This document shows, piece by piece, positions 49,454 to 58,942 of a DNA stretch of 64,000 nt (its first letter is position 1; the number at the start of each line of letters is the position of its first letter). The DNA is from Candidatus Baltobacteraceae bacterium. Lineage in GTDB: Bacteria; Vulcanimicrobiota; Vulcanimicrobiia; Vulcanimicrobiales; Vulcanimicrobiaceae. Both the position numbers and the translations under genes were made by a program. The DNA is taken from positions 868,001-932,000 of the forward strand of contig DASXEW010000001.1 in NCBI GenBank assembly GCA_036489885.1, given 5' to 3'. The notes below the pieces were generated by a model. That model worked only from the letters and a program-made list of their open reading frames with translations. It was not told the DNA's origin and did no database searches.

Positions 49454-51294
49454 TCTACCGTAACGGTCTTGGCGAGATTGCGGGGCTGATCGACGTCTTT
49501 GCCGTCGATATCCGCGATATGGTATGCCAGCAGCTGTAAGGGGACGACGTTGACGAGCGGTGAGAGCAGCTCGTCGACGCGCGGCACCCAAAAAACGTGA
49601 TCCGCGAGAGAGGCTGCATCTTCGTCGCCGTGATTTGCGACGAGTACGATCGGCGCTTCACGCGCCTTGGCTTCGGCGACGTTCGAGAGCACTTTTTCGC
49701 GAACGCGGCCATCGGTTACGACGGCGACGACCGGGACGCGTTGATCGAGCAGCGCGATCGGTCCGTGTTTCATCTCGCCGGCGGCGTAGCCCTCAGCATG
49801 AATGTACGAGATTTCCTTTAGCTTGAGAGCACCTTCGATTGCCGTTGGAAAATTAACATACCGTCCGATAAACAGCACGCTGCGCGCCTTGCGAATTTTC
49901 CGCGCTACTTTGCGAATTTGATCCGACGTGTTGAGCACGACGTCGATTGCGGCCGGCAGGAGCTTTGTATTTTCGGCGATACGCCGCAAGTCTTCCAGCG
50001 GCGTCGTCCCGCGAACGCGCGCCAGATACAGCGCGAAGAGCACCATGGCGACGATTTGCGAGAGATAGGTCTTGGTGGCGGCGACGCCGATCTCCGGGCC
50101 GCCGCGCGTAAATAGCGTGCCATCCGCGATGCGGGTCAGATGCGAACCGACGACGTTACAGATGCCGAGGATCGGCGCGCCGGAGGCCTGCGCGATGCGG
50201 CATGCCTCGATCGTATCGGCCGTCTCGCCGGATTGCGACATTGCGATCGTAAGCGTGCGCGGGTCCATGGCGCGATCGCCGTACCGGAATTCGCTGGCGA
50301 GCTCCATTTCGACCGGCAGCTTGCATAGCGCACGCAGCAGATACATGCCGACCATGCCCGCGTGATACGCCGTGCCGCAGCCCGTGATCGAAATCTTCGT
50401 CATTGCGCGCAAAAGCGCCGCATCGATCTTCGTTTCAACGGCCAGCTGCACGTCGTTCGACTCGTCGATACGTCCGGTTAGTGTTTCCTTGACGACGCTC
50501 GGCTGCTCAAAAATCTCCTTGAGCATGAAATGCTTGAAGCCGCTTTTCTCCGCCGAGCTGGCGTCCCACGTGATCTGCTCGATCTCGCGTTCGATCGGAT
50601 TTCCGTTAAAGTCCATGAGCCGCGCGCCGGTCTTGGTGACTTCGACCATCTCGCCTTCGCGCAGAATGATCACTTTACGCGTGTACTGCAGCATAGCCGG
50701 CGTGTCGGACGCGACGAATGTTTCGCCATCACCGAATCCCACGACGAGCGGGCTTGCGCCGTTGCGGGCAAAGAGCATACGGTCCGGCGCGTCTTGCGAA
50801 AGAACGCCGAGCGCATACGCGCCGCGCACACGTGCCAGCGTTTTGCGCAACGCGCCGAGCAGGTCGCCTTCTGCAGCAAGTTCAGCCTCGATCATGTGCG
50901 CGAGGACTTCAGTATCGGTTTCGCTGCGGAAGACGTGTCCGTTGCGCAACAGCTCATCGCGCAGCGGGGAATAATTCTCGATGATGCCGTTGTGAATGAC
51001 GGCGATTTTGCCGCTGCAGTCGAGATGCGGGTGCGCATTGGCATCCGAAGGCCGGCCATGCGTTGCCCAGCGGGTATGGCCAAAGCCGATCGCGCCGTGC
51101 AATTGTTCGCCGTTATTCAGCCGCTCCGCGAGCCTCTGAAGCTTCCCTTCAGCCTTCGAGCCGCGCAGTTTGCCGTCCGATTCGATGACGGCAATGCCTG
51201 CGCTATCGTATCCACGATACTCCAGGCGCCGCAGCGATTCCAAAATGATTGGGACGCTGTCGCGGTCGCCGACGTACCCGACAATGCCACACAT
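49450..51294 (-). CDS. glmS: Glutamine-fructose-6-phosphate aminotransferase GlmS
   Basis: The 614-aa protein has an N-terminal Ntn glutaminase with catalytic Cys2 (MCGIVGYVG), [19 protein letters not shown], and two SIS domains ([46 protein letters not shown]) ending with the conserved NLAKTVTVE. It makes glucosamine-6-P, the entry to wall sugar synthesis. No glmS ribozyme consensus was recognised in the 3 bp before it, where it follows rpoZ directly. Confidence 0.97.
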   Translation of the reverse strand: MCGIVGYVGDRDSVPIILESLRRLEYRGYDSAGIAVIESDGKLRGSKAEGKLQRLAERLNNGEQLHGAIGFGHTRWATHGRPSDANAHPHLDCSGKIAVIHNGIIENYSPLRDELLRNGHVFRSETDTEVLAHMIEAELAAEGDLLGALRKTLARVRGAYALGVLSQDAPDRMLFARNGASPLVVGFGDGETFVASDTPAMLQYTRKVIILREGEMVEVTKTGARLMDFNGNPIEREIEQITWDASSAEKSGFKHFMLKEIFEQPSVVKETLTGRIDESNDVQLAVETKIDAALLRAMTKISITGCGTAYHAGMVGMYLLRALCKLPVEMELASEFRYGDRAMDPRTLTIAMSQSGETADTIEACRIAQASGAPILGICNVVGSHLTRIADGTLFTRGGPEIGVAATKTYLSQIVAMVLFALYLARVRGTTPLEDLRRIAENTKLLPAAIDVVLNTSDQIRKVARKIRKARSVLFIGRYVNFPTAIEGALKLKEISYIHAEGYAAGEMKHGPIALLDQRVPVVAVVTDGRVREKVLSNVAEAKAREAPIVLVANHGDEDAASLADHVFWVPRVDELLSPLVNVVPLQLLAYHIADIDGKDVDQPRNLAKTVTVE

Positions 51295-51297
51295 GGC

Positions 51298-51519
51298 TTA
51301 TTTGATACCCTCACGCGTGCGTTTGTAGTGGATCTTCCCAGCGGCGACCTCACTCAAAGCTGTCGAGACCGGCTTGTTCGGATTTACCTTGTCGGTCAGG
51401 GCTGGCGCGGCGTTGTTCAGCTGCTTGGCACGCTTCGTCACGATGTTCACGAGCGTGAACTTCGAGTCGACGTGGTCCATAAGACCGTCCAAGTCTCCAA
51501 AAACCGGTTCTTCTGCCAT
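51298..51519 (-). CDS. rpoZ: RNA polymerase omega subunit
   Basis: The 73-aa protein has the omega pattern: an acidic start, DHVDSKFTLVNIVTKRAKQL (the RYxLVxxxakRAxQL motif), NPNKPVSTALSEVAAGKI (conserved KPVxxALxEI block) and a basic end. It helps RNA polymerase assembly and ppGpp binding. It follows gmk with a one-base overlap, the common gmk-rpoZ arrangement. Confidence 0.93.
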   Translation of the reverse strand: MAEEPVFGDLDGLMDHVDSKFTLVNIVTKRAKQLNNAAPALTDKVNPNKPVSTALSEVAAGKIHYKRTREGIK

Positions 51520-52133
51520 TATGATTCTTCCAAAGTCCTTATCGCTTGATCTGTCCAGCGATAGATTCTGTTGCGCTCAGCGCGTAGGATCGCATCGAGG
51601 TCATCGACTGCGCGTTCGGGGTGGGCTTGTTCGTTGACGACGAGGTAGTCGAAGCGGCGTACGTACCGCACTTCCTCGTGAGCGATCTCCAGGCGAGCCG
51701 CGATTTCGGCCATCGTCTCGCTGCGGCGAGCTTCGAGTCTCGCGCGCAGGTGTGAGAATTTATCCGGGAGCAGGAAGATCAGGACCGCGTCGGGATACGC
51801 CGCTTTGACGGCCAGCGCACCGTTGACTTCGGGCTTCATGATCACGTCGTAACCCTGCTCGAGGGTCTGGTCGATGAACGAACGTGGGGTGCCGTAGGAG
51901 TGGTCGTTATAAATTCGCGTCTCGAGGAAGTCACTCGCGGCTTGCCGCTCTGTGAACTCCTCTGCGGTCAGGAAGAAATAATCTTGACCGTGTACCTCGC
52001 CCGCTCGCGCGGGACGCGTCGTGGCCGAGACCGAGTAGCGAATGCGGTCGTACCGCTTACGAAGCTCTGCAACGAGCGTATCTTTCCCGGCACCCGACGG
52101 CCCCGACACGACGAAGAGCAAGCCTGGACCGGC
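51519..52133 (-). CDS. gmk: Guanylate kinase
   Basis: The 204-aa kinase has the P-loop LLFVVSGPSGAGKDTLVAEL, the GMP-binding SVSATTRPARAGEVHGQDY, YNDHSYGTPRSFID and EARRSETMAEIAARLEIA lid. It converts GMP to GDP. TTG 52133 with GGAGG 4 bases upstream gives the family's usual length; the longer frame from TTG 52178 would start exactly at the divergent RqcH-like ATG and adds 15 non-conserved residues. Confidence 0.94.
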   Translation of the reverse strand, partial: AGPGLLFVVSGPSGAGKDTLVAELRKRYDRIRYSVSATTRPARAGEVHGQDYFFLTAEEFTERQAASDFLETRIYNDHSYGTPRSFIDQTLEQGYDVIMKPEVNGALAVKAAYPDAVLIFLLPDKFSHLRARLEARRSETMAEIAARLEIAHEEVRYVRRFDYLVVNEQAHPERAVDDLDAILRAERNRIYRWTDQAIRTLEES

Positions 52134-52177
52134 CAAAGATCCTCCGCGAAGAGCTTCAAACAAACGAAATCCTCGCA

Positions 52178-53791
52178 ATGCTGACCGATCACCTCCTCAT
52201 TCGTCGCGCCGCCCGCGAACTCGACCGCGCCTTGGCCGGGCGCCGGGTCCGTGACGTCGGCCTTACCGACCGGGCAAGCGTCGAGATCGTGTTCGGTGGG
52301 AAAGGCGCTGCCGCCGCCTTGCAGATCGAACCGTTCGCGACCCCGCCGCTGGTCTGGCTCGAAGAGGACGTACCGCTGTCGCTCGATCCCGAGCCGGCCT
52401 GGCTGCGTGCCGCTGGGGCGATAATCCGGGGCGGAACCCTCGCGTCGGTACGGGCCCGCGCCGGCGACCGGGTGCTGGCCCTGGAGTTCGGAGCTCGCTC
52501 GCGCTTCGGGGTCGAGTCGTCCTCGCGTTTGATTCTCGAGCTCGTCCCCCGTTTCGGCAACGTCGTCGCACTGCGGGGCGAGACGGTCGTTGCCGCTGCA
52601 AAGACGTTCTCCCCGGCTGAAAATCAGGAACGCAGCGTCGAGGTCGGCCGTTCGTACGAGCTTCCTCCGCTTCAGCAGGCACGCATCGACCGCGCCACCT
52701 TTGAAGCGCGGCTTTCCGATCCCGGCGCGTGGCTGGCGGCGCTGCGTGATTATTTGCCGGCGCTCCCGCGCTTGGTAGCGACATCGCTCGCCGCGCAAGC
52801 GCGTTCGCTCCGGTTCTCATCCTCCGACCTCGCTACATGGTTCGAGTCACAATCGGATGCAGCGGACTCAGCCGCCTCGAACGACGGACCGCTGCACGTC
52901 TATCGAAAAAACGGCGAGCTAGTGCAAGTCCACGTCCTTCCTCTTGCACAATTCGGCGATCTCGAGCACGCGACTGTCGCGCATCTTCTTCCCATTTTCA
53001 CCGAAGCGGCAAATGCGGCGAACAGTGGCCGCGGCGCCGGCGAAGTCGAACGAACGCGCGAAGCCTTGCTGCGCACGGTCCGCCGTCGTGATGAGGCGAT
53101 TCGCGCGCAACTCGATCAGATTGCGCAGCGCGAGCAAAATCTCGGCGAGCGAGACAAGCTTCGCGCCGAAGGCGAGCGGATCTACGCGCAGCTCCACGAG
53201 CTTCCCGAGGATGACCGTTCTTCCGCGAAGGATGAAGCGAGCGCGCTCTTCGCACGCTACAAGAAGGCCAACTCCGCGTTACCGCGCGTTGCTGCACGCC
53301 GGCAAAGTCTCGAACGCGAACGCGCTGAGCTCGAGACACTCAGCTGGGAAATCGAGCGCGCTGATCCGGACTCGCTCGATGAGATCGAATCCGATCTGGA
53401 TCGCAAGGCGCGAAGCCGGCAGGCCGCCACGCGCCGCAAGATCGCCGCGATCGACCTTCCCTCGGGTGCGCGACTTTACGTCGGCCGCTCGCCGCGTGAA
53501 AACGCGGAGGTCACCTTCTCAATTGCGCGGCCGGACGATCTCTGGTTTCACGCGCGTAACGTTCCGGGCGCGCACGTTGTCCTAGCGACGAACGATCGCA
53601 GCACGCCGGCAGACGACGAGATCGCGATGGCGGCATCGATCGCCGCATATCATAGCCGTGCGCGCGCCAGCGCGAACGTCGACGTGGATTATACGCGCCG
53701 CAAATTCGTGCGCAAGCAAAAGAATGCCGCACACGGTATGGTGTGGTACACGGATTTCAAGACGATGCGGGTTTCGCCGCGCGAGAAGTGA
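52178..53791 (+). CDS. rqcH: NFACT/RqcH-type ribosome quality control protein
   Basis: The 537-aa protein has an N-terminal NFACT-N domain (LLIRRAARELDRALAGRRVR, DRVLALEFGARSRFGV), HhH and coiled-coil region (about 270-410, QLDQIAQREQNLGERDKLRA) and a C-terminal NFACT-R domain (GARLYVGRSPRENAEVTFSI, DDLWFHARNVPGAHVVL, VDVDYTRRKFVRKQKNAAHG). RqcH binds stalled 50S-peptidyl-tRNA complexes and adds alanine tails; older names are fibronectin-binding FbpA-like. It is the only + strand CDS between xer and the right edge. The tail overlaps hpt by 35 bp. Confidence 0.92.
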   Translation: MLTDHLLIRRAARELDRALAGRRVRDVGLTDRASVEIVFGGKGAAAALQIEPFATPPLVWLEEDVPLSLDPEPAWLRAAGAIIRGGTLASVRARAGDRVLALEFGARSRFGVESSSRLILELVPRFGNVVALRGETVVAAAKTFSPAENQERSVEVGRSYELPPLQQARIDRATFEARLSDPGAWLAALRDYLPALPRLVATSLAAQARSLRFSSSDLATWFESQSDAADSAASNDGPLHVYRKNGELVQVHVLPLAQFGDLEHATVAHLLPIFTEAANAANSGRGAGEVERTREALLRTVRRRDEAIRAQLDQIAQREQNLGERDKLRAEGERIYAQLHELPEDDRSSAKDEASALFARYKKANSALPRVAARRQSLERERAELETLSWEIERADPDSLDEIESDLDRKARSRQAATRRKIAAIDLPSGARLYVGRSPRENAEVTFSIARPDDLWFHARNVPGAHVVLATNDRSTPADDEIAMAASIAAYHSRARASANVDVDYTRRKFVRKQKNAAHGMVWYTDFKTMRVSPREK

Positions 53792-54116
53792 TGTAAGCTT
53801 CCGCCGTGGCTTCGAGCGACCCGATCTCGCGTTCGAGCTCGTCGACCACTTCAGACGTTTCGATGGTTCCCTCTTTTGCGGACAGCTCGATCCTTGCGGC
53901 GATCTTTTCAACATCGGCGCCGCCGAGGTGTCCCGCCGAACCTTTAGCCGCATGCGCGGCTGCATGCACCGCCGCAGCGTCACCGGCTCGTGCGGACGAG
54001 CGGATGCGTTCGCAGTTCTCGCGCACGCGGCCGATCACGGAGCGAATGAAGTCCGCGGTTCCCTCGACGTCGTCTTCGAAAGCTTCTTCGACCAATGCGG
54101 GGTTGAACGCGGTCAT
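53757..54116 (-). CDS. Hpt (histidine phosphotransfer) domain protein
   Basis: The 119-aa four-helix protein has the phospho-acceptor site AAHAAKGSAGHLGG (HxxKGxxxxxG) at about residue 56, an acidic N-terminal helix and EVVDELEREIGSLEATAEAY at the end. It relays phosphate between a hybrid kinase and a response regulator, neither of which is nearby. ATGA overlap with queA places it last in the long operon with the PilZ gene. Confidence 0.88.
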   Translation of the reverse strand: MTAFNPALVEEAFEDDVEGTADFIRSVIGRVRENCERIRSSARAGDAAAVHAAAHAAKGSAGHLGGADVEKIAARIELSAKEGTIETSEVVDELEREIGSLEATAEAYITSRAAKPASS

Positions 54117-55180
54117 ACGGCCCTTTCGAGAAACATCGCGTCGCCGAATGAAAACAAACGGTATTGTTGTTCGATCGCTTCGGCATACGCGCGCCGAATT
54201 GCTTCGTAACCCGCAAAAGCGCTCACGAGCACGAGCAATGTCGAGCGTGGCAGATGAAAGTTCGTCACCATCGCATCGACGACGCGAAACCGAAAGCCGG
54301 GCTTGATATACAGGTCCGTCGAAGCCGTACCGGCGATTACTTTTCCCGTTTGGAGAGCTGAGGCTTCGAGCGCGCGCATCACGGTCGTCCCCGCCACGAT
54401 CACGCGGCGCCGTTCCTTGCGAGCGCGCCGGATCGCGGCTGCCGCACCGTCCGGAATGACATAGGGCTCGGCGTGCATCGGGTGGGCATCCAGCCGGTCT
54501 TCGAGGATTGGACGAAACGTGCCGAGTCCAACATCGAGCACGATGCGTGCGATCTCGACCCCGCGCGCATGTAGATTGGCAAACACCTCGTCGCTGAAGT
54601 GCAGCGACGCCGTCGGCGCCGCTACGCTTCCCGGGACGCGCGCAAATATCGTCTGATAGCGCTCCGCATGCGCACGCCCGGCCTCGCCGATGTAGGGTGG
54701 GAGAGGAACCTCTCCGTATCGTTCGAGCAGTTCACCGACCGAAACGGGTGAGTCGAAACGTACGATTCGAGCGCCGCCGCCGGAGTGCGATTCGATCGTC
54801 GCTGTCGCGTCCTCACCGATTGCAATCTGCCGGCCGGGATGGAGTTTTTGCCCGGGACGCACGAGCGCGAGCCAGCGCGTCGCATTGCGGTCGAAGCGCA
54901 AGTCGTCCGCCGGATGCAGCAGAAACAGCTCCGCGTTCCCGCCACCCGGTACGCGGCGTCCGCGCAAGCGCGCGCGAATCACGGCGGTTTCATTCAGCAC
55001 CAGCAGATCGCCGGGACGCAGGAGCATCGGAAGCTCGCTAAACGTCCGATGCTCAATCTTGCCGTCCGCACATAGCGCGAGCAAACGCGCAGCGTCTCGG
55101 CGGTTTGCCGGCGCGCGCGCAATCAGTTCCGGCGGTACGTCGTACTCATAGGCCGCACTGCCGCCGAGGTCAAAATCTAT
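54113..55180 (-). CDS. queA: tRNA preQ1(34) S-adenosylmethionine ribosyltransferase-isomerase QueA
   Basis: QueA makes epoxyqueuosine in tRNA anticodons. Seen are DLLVLNETAVIRARLRGRR, NAELFLLHP, AAPTASLHFSDEVFANL, VGLGTFRPI and RVVDAMVTNFHLPRSTLLVL. The conserved start YDVPPELIARAPANRRDAAR lies upstream of the first usual start codon in frame (TTG 55084). The only way to include it is ATA 55180, overlapping the PilZ stop as ATAG, in the same 4-bp pattern as the other junctions. There is no ATG, GTG or TTG in frame before the preceding stop at 55186, so an AUA (or other rare) start is likely. Product about 355 aa, near the family norm. Confidence 0.92.
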   Translation of the reverse strand: MDFDLGGSAAYEYDVPPELIARAPANRRDAARLLALCADGKIEHRTFSELPMLLRPGDLLVLNETAVIRARLRGRRVPGGGNAELFLLHPADDLRFDRNATRWLALVRPGQKLHPGRQIAIGEDATATIESHSGGGARIVRFDSPVSVGELLERYGEVPLPPYIGEAGRAHAERYQTIFARVPGSVAAPTASLHFSDEVFANLHARGVEIARIVLDVGLGTFRPILEDRLDAHPMHAEPYVIPDGAAAAIRRARKERRRVIVAGTTVMRALEASALQTGKVIAGTASTDLYIKPGFRFRVVDAMVTNFHLPRSTLLVLVSAFAGYEAIRRAYAEAIEQQYRLFSFGDAMFLERAV

Positions 55181-55647
55181 AGATTAGCCGCCCGCGACGT
55201 TCCGGCTTCGTTTGAGTCTCCCTCGGAACGCCGGCTGCCCGGCGGCGGAACCGAGAGCTGTCCGGTTGCGGCGGCCGGCGATGAGGCGATAACGGCGCGT
55301 TCGCGTTCCATCATGAGGAAACGTTCGAGCTTCTGACGATCTTCTTCTGTCAGATCGATAAAGAGCACACCGCATTGATGCATGTTCGGGGCCGAAGGCC
55401 GAACCCAACGCACTTCGCCCTTGGTCGCGACATTGGGCTCTTGCTTCATCGTAAATAGGTATTTCGTTTTGGGCGGCAAGTACTGATCGCAGAGAATTCG
55501 CATGCCCGTCGACGAGACATCCGCCGCAACCGCTTTTAGCAACGTGAACGAAAGCTTGTCCTCGACGATCAAATCGATATAGCGCCGCAAGCGCACGGCT
55601 TTGCGGTCGGCTTCACTCAGCGTTGTTCCGGTTGGCGTCTCACTCAT
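55177..55647 (-). CDS. PilZ domain protein
   Basis: The 156-aa protein has a PilZ domain (about 20-118): an Arg-rich start RLRRYIDL, the DVSSTGMRILC motif (D/NxSxxG), then KGEVRWVRPSAPNMHQCGVL and FIDLTEEDRQKLERF. It should bind c-di-GMP; the RxxxR motif is only partly matched (RLRRY), so affinity is uncertain. Last 40 residues are Pro/Ser/Ala-rich. It may influence motility or envelope functions. It overlaps spoIID by 8 bp and queA by 4 bp. Confidence 0.85.
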   Translation of the reverse strand: MSETPTGTTLSEADRKAVRLRRYIDLIVEDKLSFTLLKAVAADVSSTGMRILCDQYLPPKTKYLFTMKQEPNVATKGEVRWVRPSAPNMHQCGVLFIDLTEEDRQKLERFLMMERERAVIASSPAAATGQLSVPPPGSRRSEGDSNEAGTSRAANL

Positions 55648-56725
55648 TGGTTACGAGGGTCCCGGGGAAATAGAAATTCACGATCTCTTTAGGAGTGCGG
55701 CCTTGCTGCGCCATCACCCGAGCGCCCCATTGACATAACCCCACGCCGTGACCCGATCCACTACCTTCGATTCTGAGACTCGTCGCGGCCTGCGTCGGAT
55801 CGCCTAGAACGGTAAGGATATGCCAAAGACTGCTCCGGACGAGGGACGGACCCAAGACCCTGCGCGCTTCGGCGCTGCTGAGGACGACGGTCCCAAGTGA
55901 CCCGGTGATGCGGATCCCCGGCCGGAGGTCCAAAGGCGGTGGCTCGAGTGCAATCGACTGGATCGCGCCGAGGGTGGCGGCCTTCGAACCCAGCGCCCCG
56001 AGCAGCGCTCCTACCGTCGTTGTCGCGGTCCAATTGTTATACGGCGAGGATCCCACACAATATGGATCGGCGACTCCGCGCAGGTAGGGGAGATCGGCGC
56101 CGCCCCAGAGCGCGGAAGCATCCGCAGTGTGTCCACCGCAAGACGCGGAGTAGAACACCGTCGCGAGGCCGCCCGCGTATGTCACCAACTGGCCTTCGGT
56201 TGCATCGACGGCAGCGTTCGTTTGCGGCGACTCGGCGTCGAGGCCACCCCAAACTTGATCCGATGTGCTCGCTACGAGGTCGTAGCTGCGACCGGTTACG
56301 CGATGCGAGAGCGCGTAGGTTCGCGCCACGATCGCCTGCGCCGCAAGCGCTGCATCGGGCCACCCACGTCCGATCTCGAGCGGTACGACACCGTACAAAT
56401 AAGCGTCGATCGGCAACGTTGCAATCAACGCGGGCCGGTGATCCAAACCTAGAATGACGCTCGGTCCGCCACGATACGCTTTTCCGGCGTAAGAAAATGT
56501 TGCGGCCGATGGATCGGCGATCACGCGCGCCGGATCGGCGTTGGCGGCGAGCAGAATGCGGACCGATGGATTGAGTGTCGCCGGCATATTCGGCGCCGGC
56601 GGTGGTGTGCCCAAATCGGGATCGAGTCCACCTGTTGCAAGCGCCGAGCGACGCGATCCGATTGCGAACGCGAATGCAGCCGACAGACCCGCAAAGGTTC
56701 GGCGTATGAACGTGCGCCGGGTCAC
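55640..56725 (-). CDS. SpoIID/LytB-domain protein with Tat-like signal
   Basis: The 361-aa protein starts with a twin-arginine-like leader (TRRTFIRRTFAGLSAAFAFA), then the SpoIID domain (LPIDAYLYGVVPLEIGRGWP, AALAAQAIVARTYALSH, DQVWGGLDAESPQTNAAVDA, VFYSASCGGHTAD, PYLRGVADPYC) and the C-terminal GSGHGVGLCQWGARVMAQQG. SpoIID is a lytic transglycosylase on denuded glycan; in non-sporulating bacteria such proteins remodel the wall. GTG 56725 overlaps the ruvB stop by 4 bp. Confidence 0.9.
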   Translation of the reverse strand: MTRRTFIRRTFAGLSAAFAFAIGSRRSALATGGLDPDLGTPPPAPNMPATLNPSVRILLAANADPARVIADPSAATFSYAGKAYRGGPSVILGLDHRPALIATLPIDAYLYGVVPLEIGRGWPDAALAAQAIVARTYALSHRVTGRSYDLVASTSDQVWGGLDAESPQTNAAVDATEGQLVTYAGGLATVFYSASCGGHTADASALWGGADLPYLRGVADPYCVGSSPYNNWTATTTVGALLGALGSKAATLGAIQSIALEPPPLDLRPGIRITGSLGTVVLSSAEARRVLGPSLVRSSLWHILTVLGDPTQAATSLRIEGSGSGHGVGLCQWGARVMAQQGRTPKEIVNFYFPGTLVTNE

Positions 56726-57795
56726 AAAAGCCGAGGCTGCGCGGATTGTGGAGCTATACGAAGGTGCGCGAACGCCGCGGGCGTCAGACGCCGGCCGTTT
56801 GCGGTGCGCTGTACGAAGCCGATCTTCAGCAGATACGGCTCGACGACGTCTTCAAGCGTTTCGACGTCTTCCGTCAACGTGGCAGCGATTGCGTTGATGC
56901 CGACCGGGCCACCACCGTAATGCTCCGCGATCGTCCGCAAGAACGCACGATCGAGCTTGTCGAGTCCCAGGTGGTCGACGCCTTCGCGCGTCAAAGCTTC
57001 GTCCGCAACCACGGCGGTGATGCGGCCCTCGGCGCGTACTTCGGCGAAATCGCGAACCCGGCGCAGCAACCGATTGGCGATGCGCGGGGTTCCCCGGCTG
57101 CGCGTGGAGATCATCGTGGCGCCGGCTTCGTCCATCGGCACGCCCAGACGCTCAGCACTTTGCGTGACGATCCGCTCGAGCTCACCTTGTTCGTAAAAAT
57201 CGAGATGATGGACGATTCCGAAACGCTCGCGCAACGGCGCCGAGAGCGCACCCTGGCGCGTCGTCGCGCCGATTAAGGTGAAACGCTTGAGCGGAAGCCG
57301 AAGCGTCTTCGCGTACGCACCGCGATCGACGACGAAGTCGATCTGGAATTCCTCCATTGCCGGATAAAGAAACTCTTCGACGACCGATCCAAGGCGATGA
57401 ATCTCGTCGATGAACAGTACGTCGCCTTCCTCGAGCGACGTAAGGATGCCGACGAGGTCCTTTGGTTTCTCGAGCGTCGGTCCGGACGTGGGGCGCAACG
57501 AGCGGTGCAAATCATGTGCGATGAGCGCTGCGAGCGTCGTCTTTCCCAGCCCGGGCGGTCCGTAGAGCAAGACGTGATCGAGGACTTCACCCCGCTTGTT
57601 CGCGGCGTCGATCGCAATCTTGAGGTTTTCGACGACCGTCGATTGTCCGATGTATTCATCGAACGAGCGCGGCCGCAGCGACGCGCCGTAAACTTCGTCT
57701 TCGAGCGCGGCTTTCGGGTCGACGGCTCGCCGCTCGTCGTCAGGTATTTCTGCGGCGTCGTCCGGTCCCAGCAGGCGCTTTCGAGCTTCGCTCAC
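56722..57795 (-). CDS. ruvB: Holliday junction branch migration helicase RuvB
   Basis: The 357-aa AAA+ motor has LRPRSFDEYIGQSTVVENLK, Walker A LLYGPPGLGKTTLAALIA, Walker B LFIDEIHRL, sensor 1 TLIGATTRQGALSAPLRERF and the winged helix (GVDHLGLDKLDRAFLRTIAE, YGGGPVGINAIAATLTED, GFVQRTANGR). With RuvA it moves Holliday junctions during recombination. Confidence 0.97.
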   Translation of the reverse strand: MSEARKRLLGPDDAAEIPDDERRAVDPKAALEDEVYGASLRPRSFDEYIGQSTVVENLKIAIDAANKRGEVLDHVLLYGPPGLGKTTLAALIAHDLHRSLRPTSGPTLEKPKDLVGILTSLEEGDVLFIDEIHRLGSVVEEFLYPAMEEFQIDFVVDRGAYAKTLRLPLKRFTLIGATTRQGALSAPLRERFGIVHHLDFYEQGELERIVTQSAERLGVPMDEAGATMISTRSRGTPRIANRLLRRVRDFAEVRAEGRITAVVADEALTREGVDHLGLDKLDRAFLRTIAEHYGGGPVGINAIAATLTEDVETLEDVVEPYLLKIGFVQRTANGRRLTPAAFAHLRIAPQSAQPRLL

Positions 57796-58430
57796 CGCTT
57801 TTCATCGTTCGCGTGCGTCCGATAGATTTCCCCGAGCAAGCGTTCGGCATCGCCAATATCCGGTTGGCGTTGCATCGATTCGCGTATAAGGGCTTCGGCG
57901 TCGTTCCGCTTGTACTCGAGCTGTAAGAGCACGGCCAATGCTTCTTCTGCAAACTCCGGCATCGCGGCTTTCGGAGGCGGCGCAGCCGCTTCGTCTGCAG
58001 GTCGAATCAGCAAGAATCGCGCGACCTTGCCTTGCAATTTCGCTACGATGTCACGCGCCTTCTGCTGGCCGATTCCCGGTAACGTACGCAAGAGCGCATG
58101 ATCGCCCTCGTCGATCGCTCGCGCGATGCGTGCCATTGGAAGCGCAAAGGCGCGCGCCGCAGATTTCGGTCCGATGCTCGCGACGGAAAGTAATGCCTCG
58201 AAGAACTCTCGTTCGATGGCGTTCGTAAACCCGAAGTATGTAAAACGGCCGGCATTGCCGTCCATCTGCAAGTGCGAGTAGACTTCGAGCGTCACGGGAA
58301 CTCCGCTCGAAGACGGTACCTTGTTCGAGACGCACGGTGGCAAAACGATGTCGTAGCCGAGTCCGCCGGTTTCGAGGACGACGCGATCTCCTTGCCGCTC
58401 GACGACCGTTCCGGTAATCTTCGAGAACAT
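57792..58430 (-). CDS. ruvA: Holliday junction DNA helicase subunit RuvA
   Basis: The 212-aa protein has an N-terminal OB fold (MFSKITGTVVERQGDRVVLE, GGLGYDIVLPP), two helix-hairpin-helix motifs (LLSVASIGPKSAARAFALP; LLRTLPGIGQQKARDIVAKL) and a C-terminal domain (EEALAVLLQLEYKRNDAEAL) that contacts RuvB. The stop overlaps ruvB by 4 bp and the start overlaps ruvC by 1 bp. Confidence 0.96.
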   Translation of the reverse strand: MFSKITGTVVERQGDRVVLETGGLGYDIVLPPCVSNKVPSSSGVPVTLEVYSHLQMDGNAGRFTYFGFTNAIEREFFEALLSVASIGPKSAARAFALPMARIARAIDEGDHALLRTLPGIGQQKARDIVAKLQGKVARFLLIRPADEAAAPPPKAAMPEFAEEALAVLLQLEYKRNDAEALIRESMQRQPDIGDAERLLGEIYRTHANDEKR

Positions 58431-58942
58431 CAGCGAACGCGCGCCCCGTTACGCAACGCGTAGGCGATGGCAAGCGCAAGCGCATCGGAAACGTCATCGG
58501 GTTGCGGGGACCGCTGCAAACCGAGCAGCTGAACGACCATCTTCTTCACTTGTTCTTTGCGAGCGCTGCCGTTTCCGACCAGTGCCCGTTTTACGAGCGC
58601 GTGCGCGAGCGTATGAACTGCGACCCCATTTTCGCCGCCGGCCAGACATAGCACGCCGCGCGCGTGTCCCATCAAGACGGCCGTCGACGGATTCTTGTAC
58701 GCGGTCCACAGCTCTTCGACGATCATGCAATCCGGACGCAGCGTCCGGACGATCTCGACCATCGCCGCGTGGAGCTCCGTGAGCCGTTCTTCGAGCGTTG
58801 CGCGCGGATTCGGGGAGATGACGCCGGCTTCGATGAGCTTCGCGCGCCCTGAGGTGACGTCGATGATTCCGTAGCCCGTCGTCCGCAAGCCGGGATCGAC
58901 GCCGAGAACGCGATGCTCGCTACCGTTTCTGCTTACGGTCAC
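58430..58942 (-). CDS. ruvC: Crossover junction endodeoxyribonuclease RuvC
   Basis: The 170-aa RNase H-fold nuclease has LGVDPGLRTTGYGII (first catalytic Asp), MIVEELWTAYKNPSTAVLMG (Glu), and C-terminal LQRSPQPDDVSDALALAIAY (Asp pair). It cuts Holliday junctions delivered by RuvAB. GTG 58942 overlaps the pknB stop. Confidence 0.96.
   Translation of the reverse strand: MTVSRNGSEHRVLGVDPGLRTTGYGIIDVTSGRAKLIEAGVISPNPRATLEERLTELHAAMVEIVRTLRPDCMIVEELWTAYKNPSTAVLMGHARGVLCLAGGENGVAVHTLAHALVKRALVGNGSARKEQVKKMVVQLLGLQRSPQPDDVSDALALAIAYALRNGARVR

Noticed and set aside
48701-49591. 296-aa version of RNase PH
   Set aside because: The 46-codon extension lies inside glmS and is not conserved; ATG 49453 fits the family start.
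51295-51297. glmS ribozyme upstream of glmS
   Set aside because: glmS follows rpoZ after only 3 bp, leaving no room for a ribozyme.
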